A DNA stretch of 40,552 nt, taken from positions 132,159 through 172,710 of the forward strand of contig MEOF01000019.1 in assembly GCA_001769505.1 (NCBI GenBank), written 5' to 3'. Both the position numbers and the translations under genes were made by a program. How positions within the stretch are numbered: the stretch's first letter is position 1; every line of letters starts with the position of its first letter. The notes under the pieces were generated by a model. It searched no databases. It was not told the DNA's origin and saw only the letters and a list, made by a program, of their open reading frames with translations. The DNA comes from Bacteroidetes bacterium GWF2_33_38. GTDB lineage: Bacteria; Bacteroidota; Bacteroidia; Bacteroidales; GWF2-33-38. This document shows, piece by piece, positions 26,025 through 34,119 of the stretch.

Positions 26025-26492
26025 ATGAAATTTAATAATTTAATCATTTTCATACTTATTGTATTATTTTTTTCATGCACAAAGGATGATGGAGAACACT
26101 ATGGGTTTATGGCTGATTCAACTGAGTTTGAAGAAAAAAAACATTGTACCTATGAAGGCGTTTTATATGGCGGTTGTTTTGTTGAAGAAGGCTATACAAA
26201 TTCCGAAAATGATACAAATTATATTTCATATCAAATTTCAAATGACACTCTCATTTTTAAATTAAATGTATTTGTAAATTGTGCGTATGAATTAATGGAT
26301 TCAGTCTCTATTAATAAGGATACGATAAATATATATTTAAAAAATACTAGTGGAGCTATTGCTTATTGCAATTGTGATTATAAATATTCTTTCTTTTTTA
26401 CAAATTATTACGACTCTCATTTATTTCAAGTTTATTATAAACCTTATAATGCTTCAAATTATTCTTTTTGGACGGAATTAAGTTATCCTTAA
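26025..26492 (+). CDS. Hypothetical lipoprotein, likely surface-exposed
   Basis: 155 residues. The signal peptide ends in a lipobox (VLFFSC, Cys18). The mature N-terminus reads CTKDDGE: a lysine followed by two acidic residues close to the lipidated cysteine, which is the pattern reported as a lipoprotein export signal in Bacteroidota, so exposure on the cell surface is plausible. The body has six further cysteines or so (HCTYEG, GGCFVEE, NCAYEL, YCNCDYKY), many aromatic residues and beta-strand character. I do not recognise a family. It has its own promoter, is bracketed by 31-nt direct repeats and lies next to accessory sequence, which suggests acquisition. Confidence 0.75.
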   Translation: MKFNNLIIFILIVLFFSCTKDDGEHYGFMADSTEFEEKKHCTYEGVLYGGCFVEEGYTNSENDTNYISYQISNDTLIFKLNVFVNCAYELMDSVSINKDTINIYLKNTSGAIAYCNCDYKYSFFFTNYYDSHLFQVYYKPYNASNYSFWTELSYP

Positions 26493-26517
26493 ATACGATA
26501 AGAGTTTTTCATTACCA

Positions 26518-26548
26518 ATCTCCGCAGTAACGCTGCGTAATGAATGCA
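26518..26548. repeat. 31-nt direct repeat, copy B, right of the lipoprotein gene
   Basis: Partner of 25931-25961, in the same orientation, 26 nt after the lipoprotein stop codon. The stem CGCAG/CTGCG is intact. Confidence 0.65.
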
Positions 26549-26575
26549 GAGTTCAAAGGAATTGAAAACGGCTTG

Positions 26576-26613
26576 AAAAAAAGAAGCCAAGCTTTTTGCG
26601 AAAACTTGGCTTC
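26576..26613 (-). terminator. Rho-independent terminator of the DUF2807/barrel operon
   Basis: GAAGCCAAG (26583-26591) and CTTGGCTTC (26605-26613) form a 9-bp stem, extended by TTTT/AAAA inside. On the minus strand the stem is followed by seven T. It lies 25 nt after the stop codon of the last gene in the operon and may also act on the plus strand. Confidence 0.85.
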
Positions 26614-26637
26614 TTTGTCAAAAATATCAGACAGTTT

Positions 26638-27282
26638 CTAAAATTTCCCGAATTTCAATGTAATACCAGCCGATAATCCGTTTAATGCTTCTTTATCAAT
26701 ATTTGGCATATACAATTCCGATGTAAATCGATATTTGGCACCAAATGCAATTTTGAAAAATTTAAGCATATTCAATTCGATATTTACACCGGGCTCTGCA
26801 ACTAAAAAAGCATCGGAATCGTCGGCATAATATGACCAATCGTCGTTTGTAAAACTAGAATACGAAGTAGCTCCTCCTACTCCCAGCAATACAGGAAAAG
26901 AAACATGAACCGGAAATTTAGGGAACACAATGCTTTCGAAATATAAACCTCCGTATCCGCCCGAAATTTGAGGATAGTTGTCAACCGAATAATCGACGTA
27001 ATCTGACATAAATCCATAACCCGCAACTCCAATTACAAAACTATGGTTGATAATCCAACCTAGTTGCCCGCCCATCATTATTCCATCGTTGTTGTTTAAT
27101 TGTGTGTAATCGCACGACAAACCTAAATATCCGCCATGCGACTTTGTTTTTCCAAAAATTGTTTTGATTCCGTCATCTTTTTTATCTTGTTTCACGCTCA
27201 AAGAGTCTTGTGAATAAGAGTTGTTTACTGATAAAACGATTATACTAAATAATGCGTTTTTCAAAATTGTTTTTACGTTCAT
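26638..27282 (-). CDS. Outer-membrane beta-barrel protein (214 aa)
   Basis: Residues 1-25 (MNVKTILKNALFSIIVLSV, cleaved after NNSYSQ) form a signal peptide. The mature part has repeated amphipathic strands rich in G, Y and F (GGYLGLSCDYTQL, MMGGQLGWIINHSFVIGVAGYGF, SGGYGGLYFESIVFP, VSFPVLLGVGGATSY) and ends LSAGITLKFGKF, with a terminal phenylalanine as expected for a barrel inserted by BamA. About eight strands are likely. No specific substrate or family name can be supported. It is the third gene of a minus-strand operon behind the DUF2807 lipoprotein and another small barrel, with 22 bp to its predecessor and a strong terminator after it. Confidence 0.8.
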   Translation of the reverse strand: MNVKTILKNALFSIIVLSVNNSYSQDSLSVKQDKKDDGIKTIFGKTKSHGGYLGLSCDYTQLNNNDGIMMGGQLGWIINHSFVIGVAGYGFMSDYVDYSVDNYPQISGGYGGLYFESIVFPKFPVHVSFPVLLGVGGATSYSSFTNDDWSYYADDSDAFLVAEPGVNIELNMLKFFKIAFGAKYRFTSELYMPNIDKEALNGLSAGITLKFGKF

Positions 27283-27304
27283 AATATATTGTTTTTAAAG
27301 TTTA

Positions 27305-27835
27305 TTAATTCCAAAGTTGAATTCCGAAATATGTGAATGATGCGGGAAATCCACTATGCTGTTCGATAAAAAAAGCCATATCTTCTTTAAAAAAATAATT
27401 AGCTCCTATCATTATGTTTAAATATGGCGAAGTGTAAGGACGACGCGAAGTAAAATCGTATCGAATAGTATTTGTGTAATGACTCAAGCCCAAACTACCT
27501 CCTGCATAAACATTAAATTTATCGGATTCGTGAAAATTCAGCATTCCGGTATTTAAGTACCACGCACTTCGCAAACCAATCATTGTATGAAGATTGGTCG
27601 AAAAATTAAAACCCGAACTTATTTCACCACCGAATGTAACAGTTCCTGAACCTATGTCGGCAACGCCACTTTCGTAAGTTGCTCTAAGTGAAGCTCCGCC
27701 ACCTAATCCGATAGATGATTCAAGTCCTAGTCCAAGTCCCATATAGCTTTTCGAAACTCCCATTTCGGTTTGAGCTTTTGCTGTGTTTTGAGTTAACATG
27801 CTCAAAAAAATTAAAAATGCTACAACTCTGTACAT
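27305..27835 (-). CDS. Small outer-membrane beta-barrel-like protein (176 aa)
   Basis: A signal peptide (1-21, ending TAKAQ) is followed by a glycine-rich beta protein: SYMGLGLGLESSIGLGGGASLRATYE, VTFGGEISSGFNFSTNLHTMIGLRSAWYL, VYAGGSLGLSHYTN, LNIMIGANYFFKEDMAFFIEQ, ending TYFGIQLWN. The alternating pattern and aromatic girdle fit an eight-strand barrel of the OmpW/OmpX size class, though the family is not identified. It starts 5 bp after the DUF2807 gene stop, and 22 bp separate it from the 214-residue barrel, so the three genes are almost surely one transcript. Confidence 0.75.
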   Translation of the reverse strand: MYRVVAFLIFLSMLTQNTAKAQTEMGVSKSYMGLGLGLESSIGLGGGASLRATYESGVADIGSGTVTFGGEISSGFNFSTNLHTMIGLRSAWYLNTGMLNFHESDKFNVYAGGSLGLSHYTNTIRYDFTSRRPYTSPYLNIMIGANYFFKEDMAFFIEQHSGFPASFTYFGIQLWN

Positions 27836-27840
27836 ATTAT

Positions 27841-28629
27841 TTAATTTAAATTATTGATTTGTCCCGAACCTGAAATATTTGTACTAAGTGTTGGGGTTCC
27901 AATATAATTTACATTCCCACTGCCCGATATTTTAACATCTAATTGTTGCTCTACATCTACATAAACATCGCCTGAACCTGAAATATTTACATCACAATTA
28001 TGTTGTTCTAGCCCATAACTTCTTATGCTTCCAGAACCTGAGATATTCATTTCAGTTGTATTGGCATTTCCACTTAAAATTATATCGCCCGAACCTGAAA
28101 TATCCACATCGGCAGTCAAGGTTACGGCTTTTACATCTATCTTTCCCGAGCCAGAAATGGTTAAATCAATGTTGCTTGCATTTACTATCGAATAAATTTC
28201 GCCTGAACCTGAAATTGTAATTTTAACATTTTCTTCGCTTATGGTATCAGTTTCAATTCTGCCCGACCCCGACAAGGTGATATTTTCAACAGAAGGCGTT
28301 TCGATGTAAATAATAATTCCTTGCGAGCCTTTCAACGAATATCCTCTCGTGGTTGATAAAACCAATTTCCCGTTTTTAATTTTGGTTTGCACAAAATCAT
28401 GCAGATTTTCGTCGGTTTCGATAGTTATTACATTGTTCGCACCTTCTTTTATGTAAACTTCGTAATCGTCTTCCAATTCAATACTATAATACGATTCATC
28501 GATTATTCGTTCTTGCGAAACAATATTTCCATTTCCATTAATTCTATAATTAAATGGGCTTATGCAAGAGGCTAAAAACAATATAATTGCTAATAGCGAT
28601 GTAAGATTTCTGATTTTTTTTGTTTTCAT
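27841..28629 (-). CDS. DUF2807 (GIN-domain) lipoprotein with eight SGSG repeats
   Basis: 262 residues. The lipobox LASC puts the lipidated cysteine at 22, so it is anchored in the envelope. The body begins with the family segment NGNGNIVSQERIIDESYYSIELEDDYEVYIKEG, followed by ETDENL..VQTKIKNGKLVLST, then eight evenly spaced ISGSG-type turns about 20 residues apart (LSGSGRIE, ISGSGEIY, ISGSGKID, ISGSGDII, ISGSGSIR, ISGSGDVY, ISGSGNVN, ISGSGQIN). Such regular turns predict a right-handed beta helix. The family is often annotated as putative auto-transporter adhesin, but this name rests on little evidence; a lipoprotein without a translocator barrel is what the sequence shows. First gene of a three-gene operon. 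Confidence 0.9.
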   Translation of the reverse strand: MKTKKIRNLTSLLAIILFLASCISPFNYRINGNGNIVSQERIIDESYYSIELEDDYEVYIKEGANNVITIETDENLHDFVQTKIKNGKLVLSTTRGYSLKGSQGIIIYIETPSVENITLSGSGRIETDTISEENVKITISGSGEIYSIVNASNIDLTISGSGKIDVKAVTLTADVDISGSGDIILSGNANTTEMNISGSGSIRSYGLEQHNCDVNISGSGDVYVDVEQQLDVKISGSGNVNYIGTPTLSTNISGSGQINNLN

Positions 28630-28722
28630 AATTTTTTAGATTTTATATGATTAGTATTAATTTTTTAACCGATAATGACAAGTTTGATTTTGAATAGTTG
28701 CATTATGGAATTATATTTTTTT

Positions 28723-28730
28723 TATCTTTG
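28723..28730 (+). promoter_or_regulatory. Candidate promoter -7 element of the surface-repeat gene (TATCTTTG)
   Basis: Exact TAnnTTTG match, with TTG at 28698-28700 upstream (22-nt spacing). It argues that translation starts at ATG 28770 and not at an in-frame ATG at 28698, which would precede the transcript. Confidence 0.5.
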
Positions 28731-28769
28731 TTCAAAAGGCTTAAAATATTCATAATTAAAAAAAATAAA

Positions 28770-29504
28770 ATGTTTAAAAAGAGCTATATACACATTCTGA
28801 TTTTGTTGATTTCGCTAGTATTATTTTCCGATACAAATGCATGTGCTCAGCGAAAAAAAAATTATGTCAAAAATCAGGATACACATCAATATAGAAATAC
28901 TGGACGAACCAGATATGTTTTGTGGTTAATTCCTTCACGAGCAAGAAGAATTCACGGTGTTGCAATCGGACTTGTAAACCCTTGTTCGAATCACGATTTT
29001 CAATCGGAACTTACTATAAATGGAATCAGTATTGAAATAATGGGACAACTGCCGATAATTATTAAACAACTAATATATCCGCAAAACAGTCCGATTTGCC
29101 ACAGCAATTATTGTAAAACAAATGGAATTGCTTTAGGGCTTTCGCTAGGCACCGGAGAAATGACCGGAATTGGAGTTGGAGCAACGTTGGGACACAGTTA
29201 CGATGTGAATGGTATTTTCATGAGTCCTATCTTGCATGTTGCACAAGATGCAAATGGTTTGATAGCTGGATTAATGACAAGAGTTACAAATATGACAGGG
29301 TTTCAGGTTGGTGTTTTTACTAAGAATAAAATTTTAAAAGGTTTGCAAGTTGGGTTTTTTAATCGAAATAGAGACTATGCATATGGTTCACAAGTTGGTG
29401 TCATAAATAATTCGGAAGATTTAAAAGGAGTCCAACTAGGATTAATTAACATTAACAAAACTGCAAAAATCAAAGTTTTTCCATTCTTTAGCTTTTCTTT
29501 GTAA
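28770..29504 (+). CDS. Secreted protein with GxQxGxxN surface repeats (LA_2272-like)
   Basis: The start is set at ATG 28770, which opens a signal peptide (MFKKSYIHILILLISLVLFS, cleaved near NACAQ). 244 residues. The second half has repeated G-(L/V)-Q-(V/L)-G-(F/V/L)-x-N units: GFQVGVFTKN, GLQVGFFNRNRDYAYG, SQVGVINNSEDLKG, VQLGLININ. The first half has related VAIGLVNP, GIALGLSLG and IGVGATLG. These resemble the LA_2272-type surface repeat found in Leptospira and Bacteroidota. The function is unknown; an envelope location is likely. A basic patch (QRKKNYVKN) follows the cleavage site. It lies 28 nt before the TonB receptor's promoter, same strand, and diverges from the DUF2807 operon. Confidence 0.7.
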   Translation: MFKKSYIHILILLISLVLFSDTNACAQRKKNYVKNQDTHQYRNTGRTRYVLWLIPSRARRIHGVAIGLVNPCSNHDFQSELTINGISIEIMGQLPIIIKQLIYPQNSPICHSNYCKTNGIALGLSLGTGEMTGIGVGATLGHSYDVNGIFMSPILHVAQDANGLIAGLMTRVTNMTGFQVGVFTKNKILKGLQVGFFNRNRDYAYGSQVGVINNSEDLKGVQLGLININKTAKIKVFPFFSFSL

Positions 29505-29532
29505 CGCAACACAATATTTCAAACTATCTTTG
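29498..29532 (+). promoter_or_regulatory. Candidate promoter of the TonB-dependent receptor
   Basis: TTTG at 29498-29501 and TATCTTTG at 29525-29532 (23-nt spacing). The -33 part overlaps the stop codon of the upstream gene. It supports ATG 29568 as the receptor start. Confidence 0.45.
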
Positions 29533-29567
29533 TGTTTATAAAAATATTTTACCCAATTTCACTTTTT

Positions 29568-32021
29568 ATGCGGTATTCGTTTTTGAAATTATTTTTTATA
29601 TTTGTTTTAATAGCTCCACGTATTGTATTTGCACAAGGTACAGCTACTATTTACGGTAAAATTTCTGATGAGCAAAACAAAGCAATTGAATTGGCTAATG
29701 TATATGTTGCAAATGCTCAAATTGGAACAATAACCGATAAAAATGGTGTTTTTAGTATAAAAGTTCCCGCAAATCAAGAGCTAAATATTATAATTTCTTT
29801 CATTGGCTATAAAACAAAAGGACGAGTTGCGACACTTATTGAAAACGAGCAGTTTTTACTAAACGAAACTCTCGAAAAGAGCGAAAATGTGTTGCCTCCA
29901 GTCGAAATTATAGACAATAAAACCGAGCGACTTACAAATATTGTAAAAATCGATCCCAAGTTAATAGACCTTATCCCAGGAGCAATGACAGGGGTGGAAG
30001 CCCTTTTAAAAACGCTTCCCGGAGTTTCGTCTAATAACGAACTCAGTTCACAATATTCGGTTCGTGGCGGTAATTACGACGAAAACCTTGTTTACGTTAA
30101 CGATATTGAAATTTATCGTCCATTTTTGATTCGCTCAGGACAACAAGAAGGTCTGAGTTTTGCAAATCCAGATTTAGTATCGTCCATACAATTTTCCTCG
30201 GGAGGTTTTGATGCAAAATATGGCGATAAAATGTCATCGGTGCTGGATATAAAATATAAAAAACCGACCGAACTTGCAGGCTCTGCATCAGTAAGTTTGC
30301 TTGGAGGTTCGGCACATGTTGAAGGTTGCAGCGACAATCATCGCTTTACATATATTTCAGGAATTCGATACAAATCGACTCAATATTTGTTGAACAGTTT
30401 ACAAACAAAAGGAGATTACAAACCTTCGTTTATCGATTTTCAAGCTTTCTTTACATACGATTTAAACGAAAAATTAGAACTAAACATTCTTGGCAATTTT
30501 GCTCAAAATCATTTTTTGTTTGTACCCGACGAATTGAAAACAGCATTTGGAAACATTAACGAAGCTCTCGGGTTAAGCGTTTATTTCGAGGGACAAGAAC
30601 TCGACCGATTTACAACCATGAATTCGGCTGTATCGTTAAATTACAGAGTGAAAGAAAACACAATGTTGAAATTTATCGCATCAGGTTATCAGTCGATAGA
30701 AGAAGAAGCCTACGATATTTTAGGTCAATATTATTTGAATGAACTTGACAAAGAACTTGGTTCAGATAATTTGGGAGATAGTTTAATGAATATTGGCTTG
30801 GGGTCGTATATCGATCACGCTAGAAACAATTTACAAGCATCGGTTTTAAGCTTTTCACATATCGGAACAATAGAAAAAAACAATCATAACATTCAATGGG
30901 GAGCAAAATATCAATATGAAAGCATAATCGATGAAATTAAGGAATGGAAAATGCTTGATTCTGCTGGATATTCAATTCCATACACCGATTCAATTGTAAG
31001 CGTTAGCGATTATCTTAAATCGTCGATAGATTTGCAAAGCTCTCGAATTTCCTCCTTTTTACAAAACACGTATTCAGTAACCAACGACAGTATTAAATAT
31101 TTTTTCACGGGAGGAATTCGTGCAAATTACTGGACTTATTCCAACCAATTATTAATCAGTCCACGAGTTTCGTGCTCGATAAAACCAAATTGGAAAAGAG
31201 ACTACGTATTTCGATTTGCGTGGGGATATTATTATCAACCACCATTTTACCGCGAACTCAGAGACAAAAACGGAGAATTAAATCCCGATATCAAAGCACA
31301 AACCTCTATTCATTACGTGGTTGGAAGCGATTATGCATTCAATGCGTGGAATCGCCCCTTTAAATTTATTACCGAACTATATTTTAAGAAACTTAAAAAT
31401 TTAATTCCGTACGATGTTGATAATGTTCGAATTCGATATTATGCAACCAACAATTCGAAAGGTTATGTCGCTGGAATTGATTTGAAAGTTAATGGTGAGT
31501 TTGTACGAGGAGTCGATTCGTGGGCAAGTCTTTCGATAATGCAAACTGAAGAAAATATTGAAGGGGATTATGCTACCATCACACAAGACTCCATAAGCTA
31601 TTCCTATGAAAGAGGCTATATTGCTCGTCCAACCGACCAACGAGTTAATTTTAGTATGTTTTTCCAAGATTATTTACCAGGAAATCCATCATATAAAATG
31701 CAGTTAAGTTTATTTTTTGGTTCACGATTGCCTTTTGGACCTCCCAATTCTGAAGAATACCGCTCAGCTTTCAGAATGCCAGCGTATAGACGTGTTGATA
31801 TAGGTTTTTCGAAAGTTATTAAAAGTGATGAGTTCAAAAGCAAAAGCAAATTCTTAAATCATTTTGAAAGCCTTTGGTTAACTGCTGAAATTTTCAATTT
31901 GCTTGGAACCAACAATACCATTTCGTATATGTGGATTTCGGATATTTACAATCGGCAATATGCTGTTCCAAACTATCTAACTGCTCGCCGAATAAATGTT
32001 AAATTAATTGCTAAGTTTTAA
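29568..32021 (+). CDS. TonB-dependent receptor with carboxypeptidase-regulatory-like N-domain
   Basis: The start at ATG 29568 gives a clean signal peptide (MRYSFLKLFFIFVLIAP, cleaved after VFAQ). 817 residues. A CarboxypepD_reg-like domain (about 24-105; TIYGKISDEQNKAIELANVYVANAQIGTITDKNGVF) leads to the plug (about 125-235; GVEALLKTLPGVSSNNELSSQYSVRGGNYDENLVYVNDIEIYRP) and a 22-strand type barrel, ending VKLIAKF with a terminal Phe. Such receptors take up siderophores, vitamins or oligomers at the outer membrane, powered by TonB-ExbBD. There is no SusD-like gene next to it, so it is not a Sus-type glycan system, and the substrate cannot be told. Confidence 0.92.
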   Translation: MRYSFLKLFFIFVLIAPRIVFAQGTATIYGKISDEQNKAIELANVYVANAQIGTITDKNGVFSIKVPANQELNIIISFIGYKTKGRVATLIENEQFLLNETLEKSENVLPPVEIIDNKTERLTNIVKIDPKLIDLIPGAMTGVEALLKTLPGVSSNNELSSQYSVRGGNYDENLVYVNDIEIYRPFLIRSGQQEGLSFANPDLVSSIQFSSGGFDAKYGDKMSSVLDIKYKKPTELAGSASVSLLGGSAHVEGCSDNHRFTYISGIRYKSTQYLLNSLQTKGDYKPSFIDFQAFFTYDLNEKLELNILGNFAQNHFLFVPDELKTAFGNINEALGLSVYFEGQELDRFTTMNSAVSLNYRVKENTMLKFIASGYQSIEEEAYDILGQYYLNELDKELGSDNLGDSLMNIGLGSYIDHARNNLQASVLSFSHIGTIEKNNHNIQWGAKYQYESIIDEIKEWKMLDSAGYSIPYTDSIVSVSDYLKSSIDLQSSRISSFLQNTYSVTNDSIKYFFTGGIRANYWTYSNQLLISPRVSCSIKPNWKRDYVFRFAWGYYYQPPFYRELRDKNGELNPDIKAQTSIHYVVGSDYAFNAWNRPFKFITELYFKKLKNLIPYDVDNVRIRYYATNNSKGYVAGIDLKVNGEFVRGVDSWASLSIMQTEENIEGDYATITQDSISYSYERGYIARPTDQRVNFSMFFQDYLPGNPSYKMQLSLFFGSRLPFGPPNSEEYRSAFRMPAYRRVDIGFSKVIKSDEFKSKSKFLNHFESLWLTAEIFNLLGTNNTISYMWISDIYNRQYAVPNYLTARRINVKLIAKF

Positions 32022-32163
32022 TATATTACCCGAATAAAATTACCTAAGTGAACTGTAGAAAAACCTCTGAAATCTTTATGGAATAGTATATTTTGTGATT
32101 AATTTGCTGATTGTGATTTTGATTTAAGTCCTTTACGAAATGAATTAGAATAAAAAAGATATG

Positions 32164-33045
32164 TCATTCCATCGTTGCTGTTTTTGCTTGCTTAATTGTG
32201 TAATAAACTGTCACACCTTGACTATTGCTATTCGAGTATGGTACAATATTCAAATTCCAATTGTTTTGATGGTAGATAAACTTACCAATTGCCCAACCAA
32301 ATGCGGCACCACCCAATACATCGCTCGCCCAATGTTTATTGTCGTAAATTCGTGAAATTCCAGTTAAACTTGCAATCGAATAGCACAAAATAGGAACAAT
32401 CGGTTTGTCTCTATATTCGGTGGCAATAATCGAAGCAACCGAAAAAATGGAAGTTGTGTGTCCCGAAAAAAATGATTTTTTGTAAAATCGTTTCAGGGTT
32501 TCTGGTTCAAAATCGGGGGGGATAGGGCCATTCCAAACCATAGGGTCAGGACTGTCGCCATGATATGGACGATTGCGATTGAATAAATGTTTGGGAATTT
32601 GAACGAGCATTGCTGAAACTAGAAAGGATTTTAGTCCTAACATTGAAACTCGTTTGCTTCTATCATTTTTAAAAATTGTGCCGTGCAAATAAAACAAGGC
32701 CATAGATGACATTGAGTAAATTCCGCCCCAAGGTTCAAATCCATATTTTGAAATCGAATCCAATTTGGGAGTTCGTAAACCTTGTGAAAATTCTTGAATC
32801 TTGGCATCTTGCGTAAAAAGTCCGCCAATGACAAGGCAGGTTGACGAAAACGTGATGATGTCTTTTTTATCCCATTTTACAGGGAAAATAAGCAAATCGC
32901 GGGTGTCGGTTAGGTACGATTTGAAATACGGTTTATTAAACGAAACTCGTGAATAAACAGTATCTGAATCTTGTGCAAAAATGGAAAGATTAACACAACA
33001 TAAAATTAAGGAAATGAAAAGGTATTTATATGCTTTTTTAATCAT
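32164..33045 (-). CDS. PAP2 superfamily phosphatase
   Basis: 293 residues. A signal peptide or first helix (about 6-24, ending FAQ) is followed by an extracytoplasmic domain and the PAP2 core. The three motifs are complete: K152-x6-RP160 (KHLFNRNRP), SGHT at 194-197, and S231-R-x5-H238-x3-D242 (SRIYDNKHWASD), which together form the vanadium-haloperoxidase-like active site. Members remove phosphate from lipid phosphates such as undecaprenyl pyrophosphate, phosphatidate or lipid A. Here the substrate is not known. Its start overlaps the end of mazG by 8 bp, so it is the last gene of the four-gene minus operon. Confidence 0.9.
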   Translation of the reverse strand: MIKKAYKYLFISLILCCVNLSIFAQDSDTVYSRVSFNKPYFKSYLTDTRDLLIFPVKWDKKDIITFSSTCLVIGGLFTQDAKIQEFSQGLRTPKLDSISKYGFEPWGGIYSMSSMALFYLHGTIFKNDRSKRVSMLGLKSFLVSAMLVQIPKHLFNRNRPYHGDSPDPMVWNGPIPPDFEPETLKRFYKKSFFSGHTTSIFSVASIIATEYRDKPIVPILCYSIASLTGISRIYDNKHWASDVLGGAAFGWAIGKFIYHQNNWNLNIVPYSNSNSQGVTVYYTIKQAKTATME

Positions 33046-33805
33046 GTTTTTTTGCTTCTTCCCAAATTTTATTCATTTCGTCAAGATTCATATCGTGCAG
33101 TGAGCGACCAATTTTTATGGTTTTTTCTTCGAGGAAGTTAAATCGTTTGATAAACTTTCGATTTGTTTTTTCCAATGCGTTTTCAGGCTCAACTTGGTAC
33201 AATCTTGCTGCATTAATTATTGAAAATAATACATCACCAAATTCAGCTTCAATTTTTTTAATATCGCCTTTTTTGATTTCGATTTTAAGTTCATTCAATT
33301 CTTCTTCAACTTTATCCCAAATTTGCTCTTTTTCGTCCCAATCGAATCCTACGCCACGAACTTTTTCTTGTATCCTATTTGCTTTTATCAACGCTGGAAG
33401 AGATGTTGGAACGCCGCTTAATACAGTTTTCTTTCCTTCTTTAAGTTTTAATGCTTCCCAGTTTCGTTTAACATCTTCGTCGTTGTTGACTTTTACGTCG
33501 CCAAATATATGAGGATGGCGATGAATCAATTTTTCGTTTATCGAACTCAACACATCGGAAATATTGAACGCTTCTTTTTCTTCACCAATTTTAGAATAAA
33601 AAACAATGTGTAGCATTAAATCGCCCAATTCTTTTTTAATTTCTTGCAAATCGTTATTCATTATGGCATCAGCCAATTCATAGGTTTCTTCAATGGTTAA
33701 TTTGCGTAATGTTTCAATGGTTTGCTTTTTGTCCCATGGACATTTATCTCGCAATTCGTCCATAATTTGTAGCAACCGCTCAAATTCTTTTAAGGCTTTT
33801 TTCAT
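33038..33805 (-). CDS. mazG: Nucleoside triphosphate pyrophosphohydrolase MazG
   Basis: 255 residues, the full two-domain form as in E. coli. Both domains hydrolyse NTPs to NMP and pyrophosphate, a house-cleaning activity that also lowers the pool feeding ppGpp. Domain 1 begins LRDKCPWDKKQT and has the metal site IEETYELADAI (Glu39, Glu40, Glu43) plus KELGDLMLHIVFYS (Glu59, Asp62). Domain 2 repeats it as VEEELNELKIEI and EAEFGDVLFSIINAARL. All acidic ligands are present. It overlaps PAP2 by 8 bp and follows the ABM gene by 20 bp. Confidence 0.96.
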   Translation of the reverse strand: MKKALKEFERLLQIMDELRDKCPWDKKQTIETLRKLTIEETYELADAIMNNDLQEIKKELGDLMLHIVFYSKIGEEKEAFNISDVLSSINEKLIHRHPHIFGDVKVNNDEDVKRNWEALKLKEGKKTVLSGVPTSLPALIKANRIQEKVRGVGFDWDEKEQIWDKVEEELNELKIEIKKGDIKKIEAEFGDVLFSIINAARLYQVEPENALEKTNRKFIKRFNFLEEKTIKIGRSLHDMNLDEMNKIWEEAKKHD

Positions 33806-33825
33806 TCTATAATAATAAGGTTCTT

Positions 33826-34119
33826 TTATTTTTCAAAAACTTCGTCAACAGTCCATGCAATTGGTTCTTTGGTACATTTTGGCATGACAGCTTCTGAAAT
33901 ATGTTTAATAAGGTCAGAATTTCTATATTTTTTTACTTTCGATTCCGATTTCCAAATGGTGTAACTATAGAATATATCATCATTTTCTTTATCAGGAAAA
34001 ATATCGTGATGAATACAGCCATCGAAGTTCCTAATTTTCTGTTGAAATGGTTTCATAAAAGTAGCAAACGATTTATTCTCTCCACTTTTTAAGTACATTT
34101 TTACTATTCTAATGATCAT
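33826..34119 (-). CDS. ABM-superfamily (antibiotic biosynthesis monooxygenase-like) small protein
   Basis: 97 residues. The pattern IIRIVKMYLKSGENKSFATFMKPFQQKIRNFDGC, then HHDIFPDKENDDIFYSYTIWKSESKVKKYRNSDLI, is the dimeric alpha/beta ABM (EthD/YgiN-like) fold, in which a beta strand and helix are followed by EW-like aromatic strand residues. Members include quinol monooxygenases, heme-degrading enzymes and many of unknown role. No catalytic residues can be named here. Its start overlaps the end of the SAM hydrolase gene by 11 bp, which points to translational coupling. Confidence 0.8.
   Translation of the reverse strand: MIIRIVKMYLKSGENKSFATFMKPFQQKIRNFDGCIHHDIFPDKENDDIFYSYTIWKSESKVKKYRNSDLIKHISEAVMPKCTKEPIAWTVDEVFEK

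Noticed and set aside
32162-32180. TGTCATTCC at the end of the PAP2 gene as a sixth hairpin unit
   Set aside because: The foot and left stem match, but no GGAAT follows to close the stem, so it is probably chance.
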